Source of the DNA: Monodelphis domestica
Lineage: Eukaryota; Chordata; Mammalia; Didelphimorphia; Didelphidae
NCBI RefSeq assembly: GCF_027887165.1
Contig: NC_077232.1
Location: 81,047,483-81,111,482, forward strand
DNA: 64,000 bases
Reading direction: 5' to 3'
How positions within the stretch are numbered: position 1 is the stretch's first letter; each line of letters starts with the position of its first letter. The translations under genes and the position numbers were made by a program. The notes under the pieces are model-generated. The model saw only the letters and a list, made by a program, of their open reading frames with translations, was not told where the DNA came from and made no database searches. Positions 22,141 through 33,140 of the stretch are shown here, one piece after another.

Positions 22141-22684
22141 AGGAAAAGACTTAAGCATAGAGAATTTAATGGTAGAGATGAAAACTAGAAATAACAGTTC
22201 TAACTCCACATGGGCTCCTTCTATTGGACCAAATTTCTTAGCACATCCTTGCAACCTCCCCTAATCCAATTGTGTCCCCCAGTTCTCTATAGATATTCAG
22301 ACATGGATAACGTTATTCAATTCCTTCTATGTTTTACTGTATGAAAGTCTCTATGCTAAGTTCTTAGAGCCTACAAAAATGAATAAGACTCTGATCCATG
22401 AGATGGTGGACAGGAAGAGTGAGGAATATAAGCAACGATAGTACAAAGCAGAATATGTGAGAGATCTCGTATTTATATAATATTATACTTAAATTTATAT
22501 CCCTTCCTAAGGTTTCCAGAACATTTTCCTCTCAACAACCCTTGGGAAAAAGATTATTTAGTTAGGTCTGAGATCTCAAAAACTGAGATACAATCACATT
22601 CAACACAAATTGTAGTTACAATGTTTATGAAATAGTACACGGACTACACGGACATGCTTAATCATTCATAAAGGATACATAAAA

Positions 22685-22890
22685 AGATGAAGTAGCTAGG
22701 TGGCTTGATGGATAGGCAGCTAGGTCCTGAGTTGGGAGGACCTGGATTCAAATCTAGCCTCAGTTACTTCCAGTTGTCTGACCCCAGGCAAGTCATTTAA
22801 CCCCAATTGCCCAGTCTTGCTACTCTTCTGCCTTGGAACTGATACTTGGTATACTTGGTATTGATTCTAAGGCAGAAGGCAAAGATTTCT
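22685..22890 (+). repeat. tRNA-headed SINE, diverged
   Basis: agtagctaggtggcttgatg head, acctggattcaaatctagcc, caggcaagtcatttaacccc and ggtattgattctaaggcaga tail. Confidence 0.88.
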
Positions 22891-23159
22891 TTAAAGGGAA
22901 TTACAAAGAGACCAGGACTTTCCTTGGTCTATCTCAAATGTTACTTTTATCTGGACTGGAGAGATGAAGACTCACACATAACAACTGCTCCTAGGAAGGT
23001 ACAATAATTATCCATGATGGTGTTGATTTTATGGTTGGACTGAATATTTAATTGGTCAATAGGTATTTATTTTCTAAATCCCAAAAATGAATTACCTAAG
23101 TCAAATGGAATTTATGGCAGTTTACTTTACAATAGAGGGAAGATATTAAGGAAGAGAGA

Positions 23160-23163
23160 AAGG

Positions 23164-23232
<69 letters not shown>
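23160..23232 (+). repeat. (GA)n microsatellite
   Basis: More than 30 near-perfect GA units. The two serine/leucine-rich minus-strand open frames here are translations of the repeat. Confidence 0.97.
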
Positions 23233-23237
<5 letters not shown>

Positions 23238-23834
23238 GCTCTGGCTTCCTCTGACCCAAGTAGCAATTCTAAGGCCCCAGCCATGGGAAAGGAATCTCAA
23301 GACAATGGACCTTTCCTGGAAGCTCATGCCTCCAGAAAGGGCAAGGAAGGAAGTTTTACTTTACACTCACCACTGTGACTGTCTAAAAGGAAAGCAGTCT
23401 GAGGTCTCCTCCACAAGCCCCTCCAGGGTCAAGTTCCATGACCAAGTCCAAGTGTCTCCTCTGTGTGTCTCTATTTCCACTTTTAAAGACCTTTTTCTAT
23501 TGTGTCACTTCCCCTAAATTCTCCATCTACCAATCACAGCTGATGCTCCACTCCAGGACTGCCCACTCTTTCACATGTGGGTCACAGACCTCCCAATCAA
23601 TGTATGAAATGGGTATTCATACCTTTTTATAGTTAAAATCCAAAATGGGTAGATCTCCATACTCAACTTTAAGTACTGTGTTTACACTTTGGGGATTAAA
23701 ATCTAAAAATAGACAGGGGATTACAATTTAATCTTCACAATCAAGAAAGAGCTAAGACCCTTCATTGTTGCAATCAGGGGAGAGCCAAATCCAATCTTTA
23801 CAATAGACAGTCAATAAGGATTCCCCATCCCCAA

Positions 23835-24013
23835 ACTCTTACCTTCCGTCTTAGGATAAATACTATGTATTGGTTCCAAGGGAGAAGAGCAGTAAGGGCA
23901 AGGCAATGGGGGCTAAGTGACTTGTCCAGGGTCACACAACTGGAAGGGTTTTGAGGCCAGATATGAGAACAGGACCTCTCATCTCTGAACCTGGCTATCT
24001 ACTGAGCCACCTC
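23835..24013 (-). repeat. tRNA-headed SINE, diverged
   Basis: actcttaccttccgtcttag to ctactgagccacctcc, with gtgacttgtccagggtcaca. Confidence 0.88.
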
Positions 24014-24275
24014 CACTGTGAACAAATTCCCTCCTCTCCATCCTGGACCTCTGCCTCTCATTTTCTGTCCATCTTTTGCTATTTACCAAAATCTAGTTCT
24101 GTCCTGAAGATATGACCTCTCTTGGAATCTCCTCCATGACTGGCTGCTCTTTTTCTCATACTTCCTGCCAAAAAAGGATCAGAAGCTGGCATATTCCTTG
24201 TTCTCCAGTTCTACTTTTAGATATTCCTTCTGCCTCTATCACTCAATAGCTATCTCCCTTTAAAAGTTCAACCCA

Positions 24276-24458
24276 GGGGCAGCTGAGTGGATAGAGAGCC
24301 AGGCCTGGAGGTGGGAGATTCTGGGTTCAAATGTGGTCTCAGATACTTCATATCCGAGTCACCCTGGGCAAGTCACTTAAACCCAATTGTCCAGAACTTA
24401 CTACTCTTCTTAATACTTAATATTGATTCTAAGAAGGTAAGGGTCAAAAAAAAAAAGT
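24276..24458 (+). repeat. tRNA-headed SINE, with internal deletion
   Basis: gggcagctgagtggatagag head lacking part of the A-box segment, then tctgggttcaaatgtgg and tgggcaagtcacttaaaccc, ending in a long A-run. Confidence 0.9.
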
Positions 24459-24459
24459 T

Positions 24460-25165
24460 TATCCCATCCTATCCAGATTCCTTATAGATCTCCAGGGTGC
24501 TCTCTTTCCTCCCCAAATCTGACTCACAATCTTCTTCTCCACCTCATCCCTGTCCTTTTCAAACATCCTGGCTTCCCTGTTCCTCAGCCTCCCCAACTCC
24601 CTTGACCTCTGTCTCCAGTCTACTTCAGCCATGCACAGGAGAAACCATCCCTCAGATTAGTGGTGTCAGCCTCAAATAGAAACAAAGTTGTATATTGACT
24701 TAGAGAAGAACAAATTCATATCATCTCTATTGTATTGTATTTTGATTTATTCTGCTAAACATCTTCCAATTGCATTGCAATCTGGTTGAGGCAACACTCT
24801 GGAGCACCCCCAAGCCAGTCTGACATCTCTGTCTTAGCCCACCTGCCCTACCCCTGCTACTCTACCACACTTGTCTGGCTGTCCCAATTCCTAGTCATAG
24901 CTCTGATCATCTGATGATGACAAGCTTCTATCTTGATTTCCTCAGCTTTGGAGCTGCCAGTTGTTTATCATGCCCACTTACCACATCTCTGCCTCATCAG
25001 CAATTCAGCCACACTGCTGCTAAAGAGTTTCTACATTCTCTCATGCAAACCCAACTTCAGGAAATGCCAATGTCTGCTGTAAATCTGACCACTCATGCTA
25101 TATGTGGCTGGCAGCAGGCTACTTTTGATTCTAGTTGGTCTTCTACATTAGTATAGAAGTACCTT
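24460..25165. other. Possible ancient LINE remnant; no gene supported
   Basis: ctcagcctccccaactccct near 24590 resembles an old LINE-derived repeat. The open frames at 24497-24679 and 24914-25156 lack support. Confidence 0.35.
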
Positions 25166-25169
25166 GAAA

Positions 25170-25275
25170 CTAGGGATTCTTGTATTCTTTATAATAGTAT
25201 CCCCACTCCCATACCCTTGGCCTGGTACATAGTAAGCATTCAATAAATGCCAATTGATTGACTGACTGATTGATA
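25170..25275 (+). repeat. L2-type 3' end
   Basis: cctggtacatagtaagcatt, caataaatgccaattg, then tgactgactgattgat. Confidence 0.75.
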
Positions 25276-26089
25276 TTGTCTGTGATACCTCAAGTTTGGT
25301 CCTCAAGCTGCTCCTATTATGTTCTCATGCCCATTGCTAGCAAACCATCTCTTTTCTAGGAAGGGGGGACTAAGCTCAGTGACTTGAGGGTCAGATCTAT
25401 AGTTGACTCTGTGAGACACTAACACACAAGCTCTTAGTGGCTTCCCTCAGAGAGTCAATAGTAAACATCTTATAATTTCACACACGCAAGAATGAAAAGG
25501 AGAACTAAAACTTTGAGGCTGAGCCTGTGCCAACCCTGTGGAGTTTGTCCTCGCTATCCCCAGGAATGATGAAATGAAGATCAAAGATCCACTCATTTTT
25601 ATTCCACACTCTAGAGCTGGCTAAATACTTTCTCCTGCTGAAGCTCATCCCTGGTCTATAGCCACAGCTCTCTTCACCATCAGTGGGTAAAGTGTTTGTT
25701 TATGGAAATTATACAATTCTGAATTCAAGGAGTTAGTGTCATCTAGAGCTAGTTACTGTCACCTAAGCTGTGGTAGATCTAAGCCCTTTAAAGAAACTGT
25801 TACTTTGGGATTGTCAAACTATACTCAAATGACTTCTGGGGCTCTTTGTATGGCACTCATTAAGGCTGGTGTTTCATGGGCTTTAAGTGAGAACTTTTCA
25901 AGGATCTGAGGGAAGTACCCTAAAGGACCATGTTTGATCCTCCTCAGAGAACTCTCTCCAGAACTAAGGCTATAAGCAAAAACATTCCAGTTGATTTCCT
26001 AGGGACAACAAAAATTTAACTAGCGGAGTCTCCTCAATCTAGAATGTCTTCTATTACACAGCAGTGAACAAGGTCAGTTTGGGGTTTGG
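25276..26089. other. Apparently single-copy non-coding stretch
   Basis: No repeat family or open frame stands out over about 800 bases. Confidence 0.4.
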
Positions 26090-26775
26090 GGTTTTTTTTT
26101 TTGCCTTTTTATTTATTTTTAAAGTTGATTTTCATTTTAATTACAAATTTCCTCCCAAGTTTTCCAAAGTTATATGATCCATAGTGTCTCCTTCCTCTCT
26201 TCCCTCCCACCTTCTGGAGCTGACAAGCAATTCAATCTGGGTTATATAAGTATTATCATGCAAAACACATTTCCATATTGTTCATTTTTGTAAGTGAATA
26301 ATCTTATAGAACCAAAACGCCCAAACATACATCCAAATAAACGAGTGCTAAATCATATGTTTTCATCTGCATCTCTATTCCAACTGTTCTTTTTCTGGAG
26401 GTGGATAGCCTTCCTTGTCATAAAACCCTCAGAATTTTCCCAGATCATTGTATTGCTGTTAGTAGCAAATTCTATCACATTTGATCATTCACAATATTGC
26501 AGTTACTGTGTATAATGTTCTTCTGGTTCTGCTTATTTCACTCTGCATCAGTTCATTTAAGTTTTCCAGGTCTTTCTGAAATCATTTTGTTCATCATCCC
26601 TTAGAGCACGATAATACCCCATCACCATTGTATACCAGTTTCTTCAGGCATTCCTCAATTGAGGGACATCCCTTTAGTTTCCAATTCTCTCACCACAAAA
26701 AGAACCACCATAAACATTTTTGTACAAGCAGGTCCTTTCCCATTTTACAAGGATGGTTTCTAATAGGTGTTAGAT
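26090..26775 (-). mobile_element. 5'-truncated L1 (3' UTR and ORF2 end)
   Basis: T-run, then ttttccaaagttatatgatc, cagaattttcccagatcatt, gcttatttcactctgcatca and aattctctcaccacaaaaag. The open frame at 26628-27026 starts inside it and runs into host sequence. Confidence 0.8.
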
Positions 26776-27475
26776 ACCATGGTTCATTTTTTTTTTTTTT
26801 GGAGTGGCCTTTCTCTTGTGTGAGTCTCTGGGTCCTTTCTGGAGCTGAGGATATAACCAGTTGCTTTAGGAGATGGGTTCAAACACACATTTTCTTGCCA
26901 CCACACTGGGCATCTATATTATCTATATGGATAAGTACAAAACTCCCAGGAATAGCAGCAAACCAACTCCACTACCATCCAAACAATCCATCCTTCTACC
27001 AGTCTAGTCCTTACATTCATTTGTAAAGGGGACAGCCATCACTCCAAGTGCCACTCACAAGGTAGGCAAAGCAACCTAGCTGAATCAGCAGGGCATACTG
27101 AAGATGAAAAAGGAGGAAGACTGTCCCAGACAAGTCAGACCACTACCACTATCTTGACCACTATCTCCCCTCGGACCCCAAGGGAAATAGTCCAGGACTC
27201 TAAACCCAAGGATCTTAGGAACAGTAATACTTACAGCCCAGTGTCCACAGCTGCCATCCTGGGAAGCAGTCCCTGTGGAGATGTAGCCTGGCAACTGCTC
27301 CTGTGGGGGCTAGAATAGAGCCACATCCACTGGAGGCCCATAAAATCAAGTTCTTGGCACTATCAACTGGATCAACATAAGAAATAAATGTGAATTTATA
27401 GAAGGAACATGTCTCTCTGTTTTGCTACTGCAGCCTAAGGACCATGGCACTTTTCTATCTAACTTGCAGCTAAAA
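26776..27475. other. Apparently single-copy non-coding stretch
   Basis: No gene or repeat recognised. Confidence 0.4.
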
Positions 27476-27479
27476 CTTT

Positions 27480-27625
27480 CCATATATATTTTCTCTCCCA
27501 TTAGAATGTGAGCTCCTGGAGTGTAAGAACTGCCTGTCTTCCTTTTTTCTTCACAATCCCAGCACTTAGCACAAGGTTTTGTTCATAGAAAACACTTAAT
27601 AAATGCTTTTTAAAAATCCATTTAA
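27480..27625 (+). repeat. L2-type 3' end
   Basis: cattagaatgtgagctcctg, cccagcacttagcacaaggt, aaacacttaataaatgcttt. Confidence 0.78.
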
Positions 27626-28370
27626 CTTGTTTCATCCATATTTCCTGGGGGATTCATATACTCTCTGAGATTCCTAACTGTATCCATACAGAGTCGTCTA
27701 CAAGAGAACCTTAAACAGTGTCTGCGATACCTAGAACCAAACAGAGCTGAAACATCAGAGCATGCCATTATGAAAAAAAAAAAGATATTGCCTTAGAGAA
27801 GTTGAATGATCCAAACCACTCTAGACTTTGCTTACCACTTCCTGCCATAGTGTGACTTCCTCAGTTTCAGACTGCAGTGCTGACATTCATGCCCACCATC
27901 TTTCTCACTCTTTGGTTTTGGTTATCCCTATGGACTCTGCTTTGAGTGCATAAATCAGCCTGTTACTGGAATCTTTTTCTTTAGGGTTGTCTTTTTCTTT
28001 CTTTTTTGTCAACTCCTGTTAGTTGCCTCTAATAATGAGAATGTGTCAATCCCATTCCCCCTAGAACACAGGGATACATCACAAAGTATTAAAGGATTGA
28101 GACCTAGAAGAGATTCTAATCTAATTGACCTTGACAAATAGCCCAATTCACTCACTTTGCAGGAAATTCAATAGAGATCTAGTGGGAGAAAGTGATTTTA
28201 ACATCGGTAACAGTTGCAAAGCTGGCATTTGAACATAAATCTTCTGACTCCAAATCCAATTCTTTTTGCATTATGTCATGAAGATGAAGCTGGCATTGTA
28301 GATTGTGCCTTACATCCTGGGTTCTAGTAATTGTGTCTACTATGTGGCACCTTGCATAGAACATGGATAG

Positions 28371-28580
28371 TTTGAGGGGGCATCTGGGTTGCTCAGTGGA
28401 TTGAGATCCAGGCCTAGAAATGGGATGTCCTAGGTTCAAATCTGGCCTCAGATACTTCCTAGCTGTGTGACCCTGGGCAAGTCACTTGGCCCCCATTGCC
28501 TAGCCTTACCACTCTTCTGCCTTGGAGCCAATACACAGTATTGACTCCAAGATGGAAGGTAAGGGCTTAAAAAAAAAAAA
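28371..28580 (+). repeat. tRNA-headed SINE with perfect 13-bp TSD
   Basis: Full-length copy with a long A tail. The direct repeat agaacatggatag occurs at 28358-28370 and 28581-28593. Low divergence suggests a fairly young insertion. Confidence 0.96.
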
Positions 28581-28599
28581 AGAACATGGATAGATTGAA

Positions 28600-28775
28600 T
28601 CCTGCCTCAGAGCAGAGGCTTTACTAGCTGGGATCCTTGGCAAGTCACAACCTCCACATGCTTCAGTTTCCTCATCTGCTAAATGAGCACCTACCTTCCA
28701 GATTTATTATGAGTATCAAATGAGATAATATTTGTAAATGCTTAGCAAACTTTAAAACACTATATAAAGCTATTT
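28600..28775 (+). repeat. MAR1/MIR SINE 3' part
   Basis: gcttcagtttcctcatctgc, atcaaatgagataatatttg, gcttagcaaactttaaaaca. Confidence 0.75.
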
Positions 28776-28782
28776 TTTTCAT

Positions 28783-29075
28783 GCCTCCATTAAAAAATTT
28801 TTTTCCATGGTTACATGATTCATATTTTTTTCCCTCCCTTCATCCCTCCCCCCTCCCAGAGTTGAAAAGCAGTTCCACTGGGTTATATTTTTAAAAATGG
28901 GTTCAAGTGATAATATTTTTATGTTACTACTTGAATCCATTTCTATATTATTCATTTTTTTAAAAAGAGCAGTCATTTAGAACCAAAACCCATACTCATA
29001 TAAACAAGTGATAAGTCCCATGTTGTCTTCTGGATTTCTACTCCCTCAGTTCTTACTCTAGATGTGGATAATATT
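28783..29075 (-). mobile_element. 5'-truncated L1 3' UTR
   Basis: ttttttccatggttacatga, cctcccccctcccagagttg, agaaccaaaacccatactca, ending near gatgtggataatattcataa. Confidence 0.78.
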
Positions 29076-29284
29076 CATAAAGTTATTATGATGATGATGG
29101 TTATGGTATTCTAGGTACTTTAATTGTGGTAGAGATTCAGTCCTCTACTTTTCTTTCTTAATGAATGACACCAGGGTCCAATGGCTAAATAGAAGGGCCA
29201 CATGGATCTCCTCTATTTCATCTTTCTTTGTTTATTTCTTTGTGTTTTTCCCTTCCTTTCTTCTCTTCATTTCTGTCTTGTTAT

Positions 29285-29430
29285 TACTACTAAGACAGAA
29301 GAGTGGTAAAAGATAGGAAATTGGGGTTAAGTGACTTGCCCAGCATCACATAGGTAGGACAGATTGGAGCCCAAGTCCTCTTGACTCCAGGCCTGGCACT
29401 CTATCCATGGTACTACCTAGATGCCCCACT
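29285..29430 (-). repeat. tRNA-headed SINE or MIR, old
   Basis: gttaagtgacttgcccagca, then gtactacctagatgcccca. Diverged. Confidence 0.65.
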
Positions 29431-29672
29431 TCTATTCATTTTTCAAGGTTTTATATGAACTCTTTCTATCTAGATTGGTAAGTAGACTCTAACTAAGGAG
29501 AGATGCCATTAACACCTTTGTGGTTCACAACAATACACTGCCATCAGTGACCATTCTCTAGTCTTTATCATCAGAGTCCTAGTGCTGACCCTGGTCCATC
29601 TGCTCTAGCCCAGCTGTTTTTCCAGCATCATTCTGACCTTAACTAAAGCTCCTAGTGATGAGCTCCTTTTAT

Positions 29673-29911
29673 TTATTTGTTTGTTTGTTTATTCATTCAT
29701 TCATTCATTTATTTTTTAAACCTTACCTTCTGTCTTAGAATCAATACTGTGTGTTGGTTCCAGGGCAGAGGAGTGGTAAGGGCTGGGCAATGGGGGTTAA
29801 GTGACTTGCCCAGGGTCACACAGCTGGGAAGTGTCTGAGGCCAGATTTAAACCCAGGACCTCCTGTCGCTAGGCCTGAACCTCAATCCACTGAGCTACCC
29901 AGCTGTCCCCC
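29673..29911 (-). repeat. tRNA-headed SINE with ATTC-rich tail and 15-bp TSD
   Basis: The (TTTG/ATTC)n stretch at about 29673-29716 is the expanded tail, followed by accttaccttctgtcttaga and ending cagctgtcccc. Perfect direct repeat atgagctccttttat at 29658-29672 and 29912-29926. Confidence 0.95.
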
Positions 29912-30179
29912 ATGAGCTCCTTTTATAATCTAACTTTCTGCCAAAAATCACTCTAAGGATCAGGGCTCTTTTTAACTTATTCTCTTCTCATCAGCCCATT
30001 TCTTGGGAGACTGCCAATCACTTTGAGTCATTTAATGGCTAATTAGTCCATGTGCTTTCCTGATTCAGAGCCCTTCAAGACCAAACTAGAGTGCATGAAT
30101 GGATATGGACCAATTGTTTGAAATGCTGGCACTGAATTGGGCAGGGGATGGGAAATGGGGGATGTCAGGAGAGCTGAAT

Positions 30180-30259
30180 ATGAGTCCTGAATCTCCTCTC
30201 TGGCATTAGCTCACTGTGTAACCTTGAACAAGTCATTTTTTTCTCTTTGAGCCTCCCTT
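30180..30259 (+). repeat. MIR, split by an L1 insertion
   Basis: The MIR core (actgtgtaaccttgaacaag) stops at the L1 and resumes at about 32752 with aataaggatgataatacttc. The two parts join in the usual MIR order. Confidence 0.7.
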
Positions 30260-30262
30260 TCT

Positions 30263-30514
30263 TCATCTTTTGACTTTATCAGATATCACGATTACCACTC
30301 CTGCCTTCTTTCTGTCAGTTGAGGCCCAGAAGGTCTTACTCCATCCTTTAATTCTGACTTTGTGGGTGTCTACCCGCCTCATGTGTGTTTCTTGAAGACA
30401 ACATATGGTAGGGTTTTGGATTCTAATCCATTCTGCTATTCGTCTACGTTTTATGGGTGAGTTCATCCCATTCACGTTCAAAGTTATGATTGTCATTTGT
30501 GGACTCCCTGGCAT
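30263..30514 (-). pseudogene. L1 ORF2 N-terminal fragment (endonuclease start)
   Basis: 83 codons. The N terminus TIITLNVNGMNSPIKRRR and CCLQETHMR are the first endonuclease motifs (the N of LNVNG and the E of QETH are catalytic/metal-binding in this family). The reading ends at ISDKVKR; the last residues come from the target-site flank, not from L1. The rest of the endonuclease, reverse transcriptase and C-terminal regions are missing, so it is not functional. Confidence 0.93.
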
Positions 30515-31053
30515 TTTGATATCCTTCCCTAATTCTAACCTTTTCTTCTTTGGCTCTACCTTTTAGTCCAGTGATTTACTTTGAATCAGTCCCCCTTGTC
30601 CCCTCCCTTGATGTTTCCCTTTTTAGTCCCTCCCTTTTTGTTCCCTCCCCTTCCTCCCTTCTCTTTCCCTCCCTTTTTGTTTTTCCTCTCCCCCTCCCCC
30701 CCCTTGGTTTTCCCTTCTCCCTACCCTTGTTGGGTAAGATAGACTTCAAGATCCCAATGGATCTGGATGTTTTTCCCTCTCAGAGTTGATTTCCCTGAGA
30801 TTAAGGTTTAAGTAAAAAACCCTCTCTTCCTCTCCTTCTTATAGGAGTTTTCTTCCCCTCCCCTTCCCATGTGAATCTTTGTGTGAGAAAGATTATTCTA
30901 TTTGGTCTTTCTTTACCCCCTATTTATACATTACATTTTCCCCACATGTTAGTATACATAGATTGATAGAAATGTAGTCCTTATAGAAGAGAATTTGAAT
31001 TAAGGAAGAAGATAACATTTTTCTCCCTTCCCCTTTCCTTAATATTTACCTTT

Positions 31054-32184
31054 TCAGGTATTCCTTGCTCTTTGTTTTTCGGTATCAAACTTTCCACAGA
31101 ACTCTGGTCTTTTCTTTGCAAAAAGTTGGAAGTCTTCTATTTTGTTGAATGCCCATACTTTCCCTTGGAAGTATATAGTCAGTTTTGCTGGGTAGCTGAT
31201 TCTTGGTTGAAGACCCAGCTCTCTTGCCTTTCTGAAGATCATGTTCCATGCCTTACGATCATTCAGAGTAGAACTTGCAAGGTCTTGTGTGACCCTGATT
31301 GGCATTCCTTTATATCTAAATTGTCTTTTTCTGGCTTCCTGTAGGATTTTTTCTTTTGTTTGAGAGCTTTGGAATTTGGCAATTACATTCCTGGGAGTTG
31401 TCTTTTGGGGGTTTAGTGTAGAAGGTGTTCTGTGAGCTCTGTCAGTGGCTGTATTGCCCCCTTGTTCTAGAATCTCTGGGCAATTTTCTTTGATTATATC
31501 TTGTATCACCATGTCGAGTTTGGTGTTTATTTCTGGCTTTTCTGGAAGTCCAATTATTCTTAAATTATCTCTTCTCCCTCTATTTTCCAGATCTGTCACC
31601 TTGTCGGTGAGATATTTTATGTTCTCTTCTAATTTCTTGGTATTTTGGCTTTGCTTTATTAATTCTTGCTCTTTTACACGATCGTTGTCTTCCAGTTGCC
31701 TGATTCTGGCCGTTAAAGCCTGGTTTTCCTTTTCAGTTTGGTCACACTGGTTTTGTAGATGCGTGAATTTCTTTTGCATTATTTCCCACTTTTCCTCCCA
31801 GAAGGCTTCCATCTTTTTGGTCATTTCTGATTCAAATTCTTCATGGGTTTGTGGAGAGTTTTCATTTCCTTTGGAAGGTTTCGGAGCATTTTCTTGTGTA
31901 TCATCTTCTATCTCCTCTGTATTTTGTATTTTGGCTCCATAGAATGTGTCCAAAGTCGCCCCTTTCTTCTTATTTTTCTTGGGATTTTGGGGCTTCTGTG
32001 CTTCTGTGGAGTTTGCCATCTCTGAATGTGGAGGATTAGCTTTTCTTATCTCTGTCTGGTGTTCAGAGGCTTTAGTCCTGGGCAGATTGTCGGTTCTATG
32101 AGCTTTCCCTGGGTTAAACTGAGTATGCCTTAAGGCAATGACTTTCACTGGAACTGGAATGGAAGGGTCAGACCAGGGGGCCAC
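31054..32184 (-). CDS. L1 ORF1 protein (RNA-binding chaperone), intact
   Basis: 376 codons, uninterrupted. In the family this protein trimerises through a coiled coil and binds L1 RNA in a cytoplasmic particle needed for retrotransposition. Visible here: a basic N-terminal part, a heptad-rich charged segment at roughly residues 105-205, the RRM start motif NLRIIGLPE near residue 210, and a C-terminal domain with PRNVIAKF and KEKILQEARKRQFRYKG. Length is close to the usual 340-380. The element itself cannot be autonomous because ORF2 is cut off. It is transposon protein, not a host gene. Confidence 0.93.
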   Translation of the reverse strand: MAPWSDPSIPVPVKVIALRHTQFNPGKAHRTDNLPRTKASEHQTEIRKANPPHSEMANSTEAQKPQNPKKNKKKGATLDTFYGAKIQNTEEIEDDTQENAPKPSKGNENSPQTHEEFESEMTKKMEAFWEEKWEIMQKKFTHLQNQCDQTEKENQALTARIRQLEDNDRVKEQELIKQSQNTKKLEENIKYLTDKVTDLENRGRRDNLRIIGLPEKPEINTKLDMVIQDIIKENCPEILEQGGNTATDRAHRTPSTLNPQKTTPRNVIAKFQSSQTKEKILQEARKRQFRYKGMPIRVTQDLASSTLNDRKAWNMIFRKARELGLQPRISYPAKLTIYFQGKVWAFNKIEDFQLFAKKRPEFCGKFDTEKQRARNT

Positions 32185-32737
32185 ACTCTCCCCTGGTTCT
32201 CTCTATTTCCCTGCTGCTAAGGTACCCCCTCAACTGGACTGGGTCGGATTGCTTTCCGGAAGTTGCCTTCAGAATAGCTGGCTGTGAGGCTGTTTTGTCA
32301 GCCCTGAGGGTTGCTGTTGTTTCAGAGGACCCCGCTCTCTGCAGGGGAAGGGGCCCGGCTTCCCGGAGCTCCGAGGGCAGTGACTTTCACTGAGACTTGG
32401 ATAGAAGGATCTGGCCCCTGAGGCTGTCTTGCCCACCCTGAGGGTTGCTGTTGTTTCAAACGACCCTGCTCTCTGCGGGGGAAGGGGCCGCGGCTTCCCG
32501 GAGCCTTGGACTCTGCGCTCCTACCCCTTAGGTCCGAGTGATCTCGGGTTCTGGCTTTTGAGGAGGGCCGTACCTTTTGATCCGGGTCCAGGTCCAGGAG
32601 GAGGATTCCCAGGGTCTGTGCTGTTGATCGTTTTGAATTTCGGCTCCTTAGGAGCTTATAGTTTGAGATCGGTCGGGAAGGGTTTTCCGGAGATCTGAAC
32701 TTTAGCTTTCTCTAAGCCGCCATCTTGACTGGAAGTC
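32185..32737 (-). promoter_or_regulatory. L1 5' UTR/internal promoter with partial tandem duplication
   Basis: CpG-rich. Blocks starting at 32286 and 32420 (gaggctgt..., ccctgagggttgctgttgtt, ggggaaggggcc, cggcttcccggagc) are repeated at an offset of 134 bp, and a shorter block with tgactttcac recurs at 32139 and 32381. This recalls monomer-type L1 promoters. The start carries CAAGATGGCGGC, matching YY1. Confidence 0.8.
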
Positions 32738-32749
32738 TCTTCATCTTTT

Positions 32750-33015
32750 GAATAAGGATGATAATACTTCAGTCTCATAAGGTTATTGGGAAGAAAGCAT
32801 TTTATATAACATTAGATAAATGGAAATTTGTAACACCATAATTATTCTCATCTGTAAATTTGATGCAACTGTGATATATTGGGAAAAGTTTGTGATATAT
32901 TGGAAAGAATTTGGAGTCAGAGGTCTGGGTTTGAATCTTGACCCTGCTATAGACTGGCTGTGTGTCTTGGATCAAGATACTATCCCTTGGGTCTATAAAA
33001 TAAGGATTGTTAGAG
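32750..33015 (+). repeat. MIR pieces
   Basis: 32752-32820 is the continuation of the MIR split at 30259. 32870-33010 is a second MIR (ttggagtcagaggtctgggt, gggtctataaaataaggatt). Confidence 0.6.
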
Positions 33016-33037
33016 TATTGTCTCTCCAAGGTCCCTT

Positions 33038-33140
33038 GGGAGTTTTGCCTTTTAAAATAGAAAAGCAATCATGGTGTAGGCTGATTGATGATGTGTTTTG
33101 GGATAAGAGGATTATTAATAGGGGTATACTGGAACAGTGC
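33038..33140 (+). repeat. First arm of a diverged direct repeat
   Basis: ttttgccttttaaaatagaaaa-type block and gattattaatagg recur at 34030-34130 in the same order and spacing. Not a family I recognise. Confidence 0.6.

Larger units (their letters stand above)
30274..32737 (-). mobile_element. L1 with complete 5' end but 3'-truncated ORF2, 14-bp TSD
   Basis: Read on the minus strand it starts at 32737 with ccagtcaagatggcggctta (a YY1-type site, as at other mammalian L1 starts), has a CpG-rich 5' UTR, an intact ORF1 (32184-31054), an inter-ORF gap of about 540 bp, and ORF2 begins at 30514 but stops after about 80 codons. There is no 3' UTR and no poly(A). Perfect direct repeat tcttcatcttttga lies at 30260-30273 and 32738-32751. 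L1 copies are usually truncated at the other end. Confidence 0.92.

Noticed and set aside
23096..23327. Ser/Leu-rich minus-strand ORFs
   Set aside because: Translation of the (GA)n microsatellite.
26628..27026. 132-codon ORF
   Set aside because: Starts within a minus-strand L1 and runs antisense into host DNA.
31054..32184. 376-codon ORF as a host gene
   Set aside because: Its motifs and its place between an L1 5' UTR and an ORF2 start identify it as L1 ORF1.
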